Source: Methylobacterium trifolii
Lineage (GTDB): Bacteria > Pseudomonadota > Alphaproteobacteria > Rhizobiales > Beijerinckiaceae
DNA length: 54,341 nt
Assembly: GCF_022179685.1 (NCBI RefSeq)
Contig: NZ_BPRB01000086.1
Location: 1 to 54,341, forward strand
Direction: 5' to 3'
The translations under genes were made by a program, and so were the position numbers. The notes under the pieces are model-generated. The model did no database searches and was not told the origin of the DNA. It was given only the letters and a program-made list of their open reading frames with translations. Positions 1-7,146 of the stretch are shown here, piece by piece; position 1 is the stretch's first letter; the number at the start of each line of letters is the position of its first letter.

Positions 1-193
1 GGTTGTCGGCGGCCACCGGTCCGACGCTCGACAGGCCGACGCCGACGCCGACCATGTTCAGGATGACCTGGGTCACCAGCGCGGTGGTGGCACCGGCGAA
101 GATGGCGCCCCAGGAAACCTGGTTCAGCAGGACGGTGCGGGTGTCGGCCGCAGACGCGGTATGGGAGGTCGCAAGAAGAGGGGAAGTGGACAC
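1..193 (-). CDS. PhnA-like membrane protein, N-terminal part (runs off the left edge)
   Basis: Only the first 64 codons are in the window; the gene reads leftward and leaves at position 1. The likely start is GTG at 193-191, with GGAG nine bases upstream; no in-frame ATG lies closer. After a short Ser/Thr/Ala-rich leader comes LLNQVSWGAIFAGATTALV, then a hydrophobic stretch ending in a Gly/Val-rich turn. That is a first membrane helix of the kind seen in the small family annotated as PhnA-like in Methylobacterium and Rhizobium. Despite the label, these proteins are not phosphonoacetate hydrolases and their function is unknown. The neighbouring CsbD genes read the same way, so a stress-related envelope role is possible. 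Family assignment is from memory of the motif and moderately sure; truncation prevents checking length. Confidence 0.55.
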   Translation of the reverse strand, partial: MSTSPLLATSHTASAADTRTVLLNQVSWGAIFAGATTALVTQVILNMVGVGVGLSSVGPVAADN

Positions 194-320
194 GTACAGA
201 TGCTCCGGGTGGTCGGTCGTCCGAGACGTTCGGTCGTTCGAGAGGCTGGCAGGGGGTGGAACTCTTGGAGCCGACCACGCCGTCCCGGCGCGGTCGGACC
301 GATCAGTCACGGGCTGCGGA

Positions 321-824
321 TCAGTCGCGGCCGTGGATGAGAAGGCCGAGGCCGTAGCCGAGCAGGCCGGCCACGAGCAGCGCGGCCATGGGGTGCTCGG
401 CGATCTGGTTGGTCGCCTCGCGGCCACCCTGGCGCAAGGTGCGGCCGCCGTTCTCGTAGGCGTCCTCGGCCCGGTCGTAGGCCTCGCGGCCGGCGCTGCG
501 GACGTAGCGTTCGCCGCGCTCGTAGGTGTCGCTGGCAGCCCCCTGGGCACGGCGCACGCGATCCTCGACGTCGTCGGACCCGACCAGACCGCCGACCGTG
601 TCGCGAACCTTGCCTCCGATGTCGCGGGCGGTGTCGGCGACGTGCTCGGCAACGTCGCGCACTCTGTCCTTGGCTTGGCCGTAGAGGTTCTCGGCCGTTC
701 CCTGTGCCTCGCGGGCGCGGCCCTCCACCGAGTCGCGCTCGGACCCGGTCAGGTCGCCCACCGCGCCCTGAACCTTGCCGCCGAGCTCCTTGGCGGCGCC
801 GGTGATGCGATCCGTATCGACCAT
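321..824 (-). CDS. CsbD-family stress protein with C-terminal membrane anchor
   Basis: A 167-residue protein. Residues 1-35 match the CsbD pattern (ITGAAKELGGKVQGAVGDLTG), a small helical domain found in general-stress proteins. The middle (about 35-130) is a charged, amphipathic helical region rich in Arg, Glu, Asp and Ala, with Gly-Arg-Glu-Ala repeats. The last 30 residues form a hydrophobic helix (MAALLVAGLLGYGLGLLI) followed by HGRD, as in DUF883/ElaB-like tail-anchored proteins. The start ATG at 824 is preceded by AGGAA at good spacing. It lies 58 bases downstream of another CsbD-like gene in the same direction, so the two are probably cotranscribed. The biochemical role of CsbD is not established; involvement in stress tolerance is inferred from family expression patterns. 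Confidence 0.8.
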   Translation of the reverse strand: MVDTDRITGAAKELGGKVQGAVGDLTGSERDSVEGRAREAQGTAENLYGQAKDRVRDVAEHVADTARDIGGKVRDTVGGLVGSDDVEDRVRRAQGAASDTYERGERYVRSAGREAYDRAEDAYENGGRTLRQGGREATNQIAEHPMAALLVAGLLGYGLGLLIHGRD

Positions 825-882
825 GTCGTCGTTCCTGTGTTCGAGTGTGATGGTGTTCGTGTGACGCGACGCCTGGCCGAAG

Positions 883-1083
883 CTACGACTCGGGGGTGGT
901 CTTCGGTTTCACGTCGGACTTCGGTAATTGCTGCTGAGATTTGCCTTCGGCCTCGACTTTGGGCTCGCCGACCAACTTTCCGATGGCTTCCTTGATCGAG
1001 CCCCTGATCTTGTCGGAGGTGTCGGTCGTTTTCTGCGCGGTCACGGGGTGCTCCAGAGCCTGGGCGATCGACACACGGCTCAC
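883..1083 (-). CDS. Short CsbD-like protein
   Basis: A 66-residue protein beginning at GTG 1083-1081, chosen because AGGAAAGG sits about eight bases upstream; an in-frame ATG at 1116 has no comparable site. The core DKIRGSIKEAIGKLVGEP followed by KVEAEGK is the CsbD signature (helix, Gly-Lys, acidic-Glu-Gly-Lys). The C-terminal 15 residues are a Lys/Pro/Ser tail. It probably forms a two-gene unit with the larger CsbD protein 58 bases downstream. Its function is unknown beyond association with general stress responses. I saw no recognisable EcfG-type promoter (GGAAC, long spacer, GTT) immediately upstream. Confidence 0.72.
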   Translation of the reverse strand: MSRVSIAQALEHPVTAQKTTDTSDKIRGSIKEAIGKLVGEPKVEAEGKSQQQLPKSDVKPKTTPES

Positions 1084-1135
1084 TTGGCCCGCCTTTCCTG
1101 GCGGGCAATGATGCAAACGTACCAGTACAATGATT

Positions 1136-1995
1136 TTATTTGCTCAGGTCTCGCAAAAGAAACCCGTTGTTGCGGCCCCAGACGATGGCCTCGGACCGCT
1201 TGTGGACGTCGAGCTTCGGGTAGAGCGACGCCGCGTGGTTCCGCACCGCGTTCCTGGACAGGTTGAGCCGCTTGGCGATGGCCTCGTCCCCGAGCCCCTG
1301 GCAGATCAGGTCGAGGATCTGGCGCTCCCGCACCGAGACGTTCGGGACGATGCCATCCTTGTGGTCGGTCCCCGGCCGGCGCAGGTTGGCGAGCTTCTCG
1401 ATCAGCCCGCGGCTGAACCAGGAGGTGTCGGCCATCACGGCCTCGACGGCCTCGAACATCTCGCGCTCGGTATGCTTACGCTCGGTGATGTCCTGCAGGA
1501 CCATGAGGGCGAAGGCCTCGGAACCGATCTCCACCCGCTCGGCCGACGCCAGGCAATCGAAGTCGGTGCCGTCCTCGTGCCTGAGGCAGACCTCCAGCCC
1601 GAGCACGGAGCCGGTGCGCGCCACCGCCGACTCGAACCTGATCCGGGCGGCATCGTGGACCCAGAGCCCGAGGTCCGCCAGCGAGCGCCCCGACACCGTG
1701 TCGGCGCCATAGCCGAACACGCGGGTGAAGGCCTCGTTGACGCCCGTGACGGCGAAGCCGTCGGCGCGCGCGCCAACAGGGTCGGCACCGGGGTCATGTG
1801 GAACGCCTTGGCGAAGCGCTCCTCGCTCTGGCGCAGGGCCGTCTCCGCCTCCCGGCGCAGGTCCAGGTCGGCGAAGGTGAACAGCATGCAGGGCTCGTCG
1901 CCCAACGCGATGGGCTGTCCGGCGACGATGACGTAGCGCGATCCGCCATCGGGCAGGTCGAGGCAGGCTTCCATCTGCGGGATGGTGCCGGCGCT
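1136..1995 (-). pseudogene. PAS-PAS-LuxR regulator, frameshifted and 5'-truncated
   Basis: Two reading frames together make one PAS/LuxR regulator. The C-terminal frame (about 1136-1765) encodes a PAS domain ending in VLQDITERK and a GerE/LuxR helix-turn-helix (VSVRERQILDLICQGLG, then NLSRNAVRNHAASLY). The N-terminal frame (about 1770-1995) encodes an earlier PAS segment with LPDGGSRYVIVAGQPI and LRQSEERFAKAFHMTPVPTL. The switch falls in a run of alternating G and C at about 1766-1776: removing one GC dinucleotide restores ARADGFAVTGVNEAFTRVFG, a normal PAS continuation. Upstream of about 2000 the homology stops and opposite-strand receiver sequence begins, so the 5' end is missing. The HTH part could in principle be translated from GTG 1720. 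I read it as decaying, or as a dinucleotide slippage variant. Confidence 0.68.
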
Positions 1996-2007
1996 GTCGA
2001 GCCGCGA

Positions 2008-2226
2008 GATCGCGAGGTCCCGGCGGCGGGCCCCGGCCTGCCGGTCGTGCTCGCGTCCGGCGACAGCCATGTGCCGGCCGAGGAAGGCGCGCACGGCTTC
2101 GAGCGCCTGCAGAAGCCCTATTCGGCAGACCAGGTCTTCTCCACCCTTCGCCAGGTCATCCGAGGCCGGCGAAAACGGAAGTCCGCAGGACGGTCCCGCC
2201 GTCCGGCCGAACCGGTCTCGCCGTGA
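2008..2226 (+). pseudogene. C-terminal half of a response-regulator receiver domain (relic)
   Basis: On the plus strand this stretch encodes GPGLPVVLASGDS followed by a short acidic segment and LQKPYSADQVFSTLRQVI, then a basic tail and a TGA stop. This is the beta4-alpha4-beta5-alpha5 half of a CheY-like receiver; the Lys of LQKPY is the conserved Lys. The first half, with the acidic pocket and the phospho-accepting Asp, is absent; the sequence to the left belongs to the opposite-strand PAS gene. The two fragments therefore meet near 1995-2008, as expected from a deletion or inversion joint. No plausible start lies at the fragment's beginning, so it is not a functional gene. Confidence 0.6.
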
Positions 2227-2289
2227 TCCCGTGACCCCGATCCCCGGCAGACGCCACGGTCGGGATCGCCGCATCCCGGGAGCGTCGCC

Positions 2290-2510
2290 TGGCGCCGGGA
2301 AAAAGATCCGGGCCGGAGCCGTCTCGCATTCCCGCGGCCGCCGTGGTCGTGAGGGCGAACGCCGTGGGCAGCACCACCGACACGGTCAGGGGTCCGGCCA
2401 ACGTGGCCGCCGGCAACGAGACGCAGGGCATCGGCAACGCGACCGACCCCGACAAGCTTAGAACCGAGGGCAACGCGCCGATAAGGTCACGGGCAAGGCG
2501 TGATGGTTTC
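2290..2510 (+). pseudogene. Possible relic of a small exported protein
   Basis: The plus-strand frame reads NAVGSTTDTVRGPANVAAGN followed by TQGIGNATDPDKLRTEGNAP, a low-complexity Asn/Gly/Thr-rich composition typical of small exported proteins. Near 2480 a one-base shift would give KVTGKA and a stop, so the end looks frameshifted. No signal peptide or start can be assigned in the same frame. I do not recognise a family. It could equally be chance coding in G+C-rich DNA; recorded because it is the only protein-like sequence between the two response-regulator relics. Confidence 0.2.
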
Positions 2511-2546
2511 GTGCGGGTCGGCCATGCCCCCACTGGCATCGCCGGT

Positions 2547-2900
2547 TCAATCGGCGCGGTGGATCGCGTCGATGACCTGGGACGCCCGGTAGGGCTTGGG
2601 CACGAACAGGCCGTGGTCGGGCACCTCCCGGTCCGCGAAACGGTGGCGTCCGGAGGTGAGGACGAGGCGGATGTCGGGCCAGCTCTCGTTGACCCGTTCG
2701 GCCAGGGTCACCCCGGACATCGAGCCCGGCATGTCGACGTCCGTGAACACCACGCCGATATCCGACCGCCGGTGCAGGATGGCCGAGGGCGACCTCGTCG
2801 TCCGGCACTGTCTGCAACACGGGCCGGGCGGCAGCACGACGCGGCCACGGACATTGTTCGGCTCGATGGCGCCGGCGGGATCGTGGAGCACTGGGACGTG
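2547..2900 (-). pseudogene. Response-regulator receiver domain, frameshifted
   Basis: The minus strand encodes AILHRRSDIGVVFTDVDMPG, holding the phospho-accepting Asp in the TDVDMPG loop. It continues with TLAERVNESWPDIRLVLTSG and FVPKPYRASQVIDAIH, so the second half of a CheY-like receiver is complete, including its conserved Lys. Upstream the frame is lost: ADEVAL of the preceding helix is in another frame, with one extra G near 2784. The N-terminal beta1 strand and acidic pocket cannot be found in any frame. It resembles single-domain receivers that Methylobacterium carries in many copies. It is not expected to be functional. Confidence 0.6.
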
Positions 2901-3098
2901 CTGCCGGCAGTGCCCGCGTCGTCCGCCAACGCCAACGGGATGTTCCCTGGCGAGATCGAGCAAACGTCCTCGGACCTTTCGGTTCGCGAGTTCAGACAGG
3001 ACCGGGATGAATGCGCGGATCACGCCTGGACAGTGTCACCCGGACGTCATGTCGGAACCTTAATCCCCAGGGAACCAAATAAATTTTCGAAAGCGCCC

Positions 3099-4727
3099 AT
3101 GTCCGACGCGATCCTGGCTCCGACCGGCACGATCGGGCATGAGGCATCGGGCAAGCCCCGGCTCGACCACGGCATCCATCCAGGCGGCGTCATCGCCTTC
3201 CTGCTCGTGCTCGTCGCGGGCCTCGGCTATGCCGTCTTCAGCCTGATCGCCGACATGAACGCGGTGCACCAGGAGCCGCTGGCGCTCGGCGCCTTCGCCC
3301 TCCTCGGGCTCGCCCTGCTGATCGCCCTGGGCTTCGAGTTCGTGAACGGGTTCCACGACACCGCCAACGCGGTGGCGACCGTGATCTACACCCATTCGAT
3401 GCCGCCGCTGGTCGCGGTGATCTGGTCCGGCACCTTCAACTTCCTCGGCGTCATGCTCTCCTCGGGCGCGGTGGCCTACGCCATCGTCACCCTGCTGCCG
3501 GTCGAGCTCATCCTCCAGGTCGGCTCGGGCGCCGGCTACGCGATGATCTTCTCTCTGCTCCTGGCAGCCATCCTCTGGAACCTCGGGACCTGGGCGCTCG
3601 GCCTGCCGAACTCCTCCTCGCACGCCCTGATCGGCTCCGTGCTCGGCGTCGGCCTCGCCAACCAGCTCATGGGCGGCCAGGACGGCACCTCCGGCGTCGA
3701 CTGGACCCAGGCGTTCGGCGTGTTCAAGGCGCTGGCCTTCAGCCCGCTCTGCGGCTTCGTCGCGGCCGCGCTCCTGCTGCTCGCCCTCAAGTTCACGGTC
3801 CGCCGCAAGGACCTGTACGAGGCGCCCAAGGGCGACGCGCCGCCCCCGCTCTGGATCCGCGGCGTCCTGATCCTGACCTGCACGCTGGTGTCATTCTTCC
3901 ACGGCGGCAACGACGGCCAGAAAGGCATGGGCCTGATCATGCTGATCCTGATCGGCGCCGCACCGACCGCCTACGCCCTGAACCGGACCATGAACGCCGA
4001 CGCGACACCGGCCTTCGTCCAGACCTCGCAAACCGCAAGCACCGTGTTCGCGAACTACGCCGGTGCGGGAGCGCGTCCCGACGCCGCCCAGGCCCGCAAG
4101 ACGGTCGCCGATGCGCTGAAGGCGAAGGAGCTCAACAAGCCGGAGGTGTTCGGTGCCCTGTCCGCACTCTCGACCGACATCGCGGCGTCGGTGAAGGGCT
4201 ACGGCTCGCTCCAGCAAGTGCCCGCGGGGGCGACCTCGAACGTGCGCAACGACATGTACCTCGCCTCCGACGCGATCCGCCTGCTGTCGAAGTCCGGGGC
4301 GACATTGTCCGAGGCCGATGCGAAGACCCTGAAGGGCTACACCGAACTCCTCAACGAAGGTACCCGCTACATCCCGAACTGGGTGAAGGTCTGCGTCGCC
4401 CTGGCCCTCGGCCTCGGCACCATGGTGGGCTGGAAGCGCATCGTCGTCACGGTCGGCGAGAAGATCGGCAAGACCCACCTCACCTACGCCCAGGGTGCTT
4501 CGGCCGAGATCGTCGCCGCCGGCACCATCGGGCTCGCCGAACTCTACGGGCTGCCGGTCTCGACCACGCACATCCTGTCCTCGGGCGTGGCGGGCACGAT
4601 GGCCGCCAACGGCTCGGGCCTGCAGGTGGCGACCGTGCGCAACATGGCGCTGGCCTGGGTCACGACGCTGCCGGCCGCGATCCTCATCGCCGGGACGCTG
4701 TTCTTCATCCTGCGCCACGTGTTCTGA
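3099..4727 (+). CDS. pit: Pit-family inorganic phosphate transporter
   Basis: A 542-residue inner-membrane transporter of the PiT family, which imports phosphate (or metal-phosphate) with a cation. Both inverted halves carry the signature: GFEFVNGFHDTANAVATVIY and LPNSSSHALIGSVLG in the first, SFFHGGNDGQKGMGLI and GLPVSTTHILSSGVAG in the second. About eleven hydrophobic helices are visible. Between the halves lies a hydrophilic stretch of about 130 residues (roughly 300-430) rich in Ala, Lys and Asp, presumably a loop. The start is ATG 3099; the frame stays open far upstream but that part has no protein-like character. The ribosome site (GAAAG) is weak. No pho-box or PhoU-like Pit regulator partner is adjacent. 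Confidence 0.93.
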   Translation: MSDAILAPTGTIGHEASGKPRLDHGIHPGGVIAFLLVLVAGLGYAVFSLIADMNAVHQEPLALGAFALLGLALLIALGFEFVNGFHDTANAVATVIYTHSMPPLVAVIWSGTFNFLGVMLSSGAVAYAIVTLLPVELILQVGSGAGYAMIFSLLLAAILWNLGTWALGLPNSSSHALIGSVLGVGLANQLMGGQDGTSGVDWTQAFGVFKALAFSPLCGFVAAALLLLALKFTVRRKDLYEAPKGDAPPPLWIRGVLILTCTLVSFFHGGNDGQKGMGLIMLILIGAAPTAYALNRTMNADATPAFVQTSQTASTVFANYAGAGARPDAAQARKTVADALKAKELNKPEVFGALSALSTDIAASVKGYGSLQQVPAGATSNVRNDMYLASDAIRLLSKSGATLSEADAKTLKGYTELLNEGTRYIPNWVKVCVALALGLGTMVGWKRIVVTVGEKIGKTHLTYAQGASAEIVAAGTIGLAELYGLPVSTTHILSSGVAGTMAANGSGLQVATVRNMALAWVTTLPAAILIAGTLFFILRHVF

Positions 4728-4813
4728 GGCAGCCTCGGACGCGGGACCCGGCTCGGCCCAAGGCGCCGCCAGCCTTGTCCCGTCACCCCGGCGGCGCATC
4801 GCTCATGCCACCG

Positions 4814-5026
4814 TCACTGCGCGGGCGTAGGTGATCCGGCCTCCGTGCCGGCCCGTTCGTCGAGGATCTCGTGCCCGGTGGCGATTTCGTCGAGATCGCC
4901 CGGCGCGTCCTGCAGGTCGTCCAGCGCCGAGAGGAACGCCGTGTGGCGCTCGGTGGCCTTCCAGCCGGTATGGAGGCCGGCGAAGAACGCGGTGCCGACG
5001 GCGGCGATCGGGGGCCGATCTGTCAA
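4814..5026 (-). CDS. Small hypothetical protein (70 residues)
   Basis: A 70-residue open frame starting MTDRPPIAAVGTAFFAGLHT and then acidic (LDDLQDAPGDLDEIATG). No family is recognised. The first few codons overlap the left end of the opposite-strand transposase relic, so the start may have been supplied or altered by the insertion. There is a mild hydrophobic patch but no clear signal peptide. It may be a genuine small gene, a truncated one, or chance; coding evidence is only composition and length. Confidence 0.3.
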   Translation of the reverse strand: MTDRPPIAAVGTAFFAGLHTGWKATERHTAFLSALDDLQDAPGDLDEIATGHEILDERAGTEAGSPTPAQ

Positions 5027-5255
5027 GCCGGCCTGCGCCGGGTCTGCCGCCAGCTCTCGGTCGAGATCGTCAAGCAGGCCGATCGAGCCGAGGGTTTTGC
5101 CGTGCTGCCCGCGCGCCGGATCGTCGAGCGCACCATCGGATGGCTGAACCGCTGCCGGCGTCTGGCCAAGGATCGGGACTGCAAAACCTCAAGGCACGGG
5201 CCTTCCTCCTCCTGGCCTCCATTCGCCTCACGACGCGAAAGGTCTGTCAAAAAAC
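5018..5255 (+). mobile_element. IS5-type transposase relic (C-terminal fragment)
   Basis: The plus strand encodes SVEIVKQADRAEGFAVLP, then RRIVERTIGWLNRCRRLAKD, the DDE-domain end of IS5-group transposases; the E of VERT is the catalytic Glu. The frame then shifts to LKARAFLLLASIRLTTRK, the usual C-terminus. The first two catalytic Asp residues and the N-terminus are absent and no terminal inverted repeats are seen. This is a dead remnant of an insertion sequence. Confidence 0.72.
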
Positions 5256-5482
5256 GATATGGCGCCGGACAGATTTCAATAATATATTTTTTATTCTATG
5301 ACCTTAATTGCAAATTCCTTACTATGATTTCTTACATCCATTGTCACTCGTATCGATAAAACAATCATCGATCATATTAAATTCGGTCACAGAAATCGAA
5401 TTAAAGATCGTCCTAGCCGAATGTCCCGTTTTTGCCCATTCTATAGAGAATTCAGCATGGGACGGAGACCACGAACACGCTT
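5256..5482. other. AT-rich intergenic segment
   Basis: About 200 bases here are strikingly AT-rich (runs such as AATAATATATTTTTTATT) in an otherwise G+C-dominated region. No gene is seen. The segment follows the IS relic and precedes the 3' end of the PepSY gene. Imperfect palindromic pieces are present (TTAAATTCG and CGAATTAAA around 5385-5407). Foreign origin, dragged in with the insertion sequence, is the simplest reading. Confidence 0.5.
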
Positions 5483-7051
5483 TCAGATCGCGCGGAAAGG
5501 TTGAGTCGGTCGCCCTGTGGCGGTGCGCCGTGCCGACCGATACGGAGCAGAGCGCAAGACTTTGCTGGCGGCGACCGCGAACAGGGCGGAGAACATCAGC
5601 ATCGTTCCGTCGAACCATGCGAACAGCGGATCGCCGCCGGAGCGGCGCAAAGGGTGCTCGGCCACCATCAGGATGTCGGCCGCGACCACGGCGAGGGAGA
5701 GGATCGACGCGGCGGCCAGCGCCTCGAACCACGCGCGGCGCGGCGGACGCGCGAGCGGGAGCAGCGCGGTGACGATCCAAGCACCGAAGAAGGCGCGGAT
5801 CTCCCAGTCCGGGCGTTCGGCGAGATCGACTGCCAGGAGCCGGTTGGCGAGGAAGTAGACGGCCATGGCTATCGGCAGGCCCGCGATGGTCCCGACGTTC
5901 AGGGCCTGGACGAGCCGCAGGCCGAAGACGGTCCGCTCGCCGGCCTGCGGCAGGCGCGCCACCGACCAGAGCACGAGTCCGGTCGCCACCATGGCGCACC
6001 CCATCAACCCGGACAGGAAGAACAGGACGCGCAGGACGGGGCCGGCGAACTGCGCTTCGTGCAGGCCGAACAACGTGGCCACGGTTCGATTCGCCGGCTT
6101 CAGCGCACCGGCCGTCGCCGCCAGGAGCGCACCCGTGGTGCCGTCGAAGGCGATCTGAGGGTGCTCGTGCGAGAGTCCGTGCGGCGCCTCGAACATCGCG
6201 ATCACGGTGGCGTTGGCGTCCTGCGGGTTGCGGATCGCGATGCGCTCCAGGGGCTCCGGCCGCGCGGCGAGGGCCTGCGACACCATCGGGCCCACGGGGG
6301 CGAGCGTGCCCGGCCGCCTGGCGGGCGGACGCACCGGGACGAGCTGGCCGCTCTCGGAGAACAGCGCCTGCGCGTCGCCCTCGTAGGCCACCGTGACGCC
6401 CCAGGGCATGTAGGTCAGGCCGAGGATGACGAGGCCCGTGTAGGTGATCATCAGGTGGAAGGGCAGCGCCAGCACGCCGGCGACGTTGTGCGCATCGAGC
6501 CAGCCGCGCCGGGGCGACCTGTCCCGCCGGAAGGTGAAGACATCCGCGAAGATGCGCCGGTGCGTGATCGTGCCGGAGACCAGCGCCACCAGCATGATCA
6601 TGGAGCAGATGCCGACGATCCAGCGGCCCCAGAGCGGGGCCATGTGGAGTTCGAAGTGGAACTGGTAGAGGAAGTCGCCTCCCTTCGTGTCGCGGACCCG
6701 CGCGGGCGCGCCGGTGTCCGGATCGAGCAGGACGTGGCCCGGGGGCCGGCCGGGGGCGTTGCGCCAGAACAGCTCCACCACCGGCTTGTCGGGCCGGGGC
6801 GGCGTGATGAACCACGCCCGCGCGGCCCCCGCATGCTCCCGCAGGTGGGCGACGCCGTGCTCGACAGACGCCGCGAGCGCCTCCGGTGCGAAGGCCTGCC
6901 GCGCGACGAGTTCCGGCTGCATCCAGCGTGTGATCTCGGCGCGGTAGTAGCTCGCGGTGCCGGTGACGAAGACCGCGAACAGCACCCAGCCGACCACGAG
7001 GCCGGACCAGGTGTGCAGCCACGCCATCGATTGCCGGAAGCCGCCGCGCAT
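5483..7051 (-). CDS. PepSY-associated transmembrane protein (siderophore-iron handling)
   Basis: A 522-residue inner-membrane protein. Near the N-terminus, WLHTWSGLVVGWVLFAVFVT is the hallmark first helix of PepSY-TM (PiuB-like) proteins. Periplasmic PepSY-like domains lie around 60-140 and 230-300. Conserved His residues sit in FHFELHMAPLWGRWIVG and in LDAHNVAGVLALPFHL, as expected for a heme-binding or ferric-reductase-like membrane core. Several further helices follow to the C-terminus. The start ATG 7051 has AGGA at good spacing. It lies 95 bases downstream of a TonB receptor, the usual arrangement, suggesting it reduces or releases iron from imported siderophore at the inner membrane. 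That role is inferred; the family fit is strong. Confidence 0.85.
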   Translation of the reverse strand: MRGGFRQSMAWLHTWSGLVVGWVLFAVFVTGTASYYRAEITRWMQPELVARQAFAPEALAASVEHGVAHLREHAGAARAWFITPPRPDKPVVELFWRNAPGRPPGHVLLDPDTGAPARVRDTKGGDFLYQFHFELHMAPLWGRWIVGICSMIMLVALVSGTITHRRIFADVFTFRRDRSPRRGWLDAHNVAGVLALPFHLMITYTGLVILGLTYMPWGVTVAYEGDAQALFSESGQLVPVRPPARRPGTLAPVGPMVSQALAARPEPLERIAIRNPQDANATVIAMFEAPHGLSHEHPQIAFDGTTGALLAATAGALKPANRTVATLFGLHEAQFAGPVLRVLFFLSGLMGCAMVATGLVLWSVARLPQAGERTVFGLRLVQALNVGTIAGLPIAMAVYFLANRLLAVDLAERPDWEIRAFFGAWIVTALLPLARPPRRAWFEALAAASILSLAVVAADILMVAEHPLRRSGGDPLFAWFDGTMLMFSALFAVAASKVLRSAPYRSARRTATGRPTQPFRAI

Positions 7052-7146
7052 GGACCGTCCTACCGGCCGCGGCGCGGGAGGGCCGTTCGCGCGCGCCCGC
7101 CCATGGCGACACCGCCGCCGAGGCGGGGCTTCCGCGAGCCGCCCAC

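Noticed and set aside
2343..3098. Open frame continuous with the phosphate transporter, extending it upstream by 252 codons
   Set aside because: The extension is Arg/Pro/Gly-rich, overlaps opposite-strand receiver sequence and lacks protein-like pattern; the family N-terminus fits ATG 3099.
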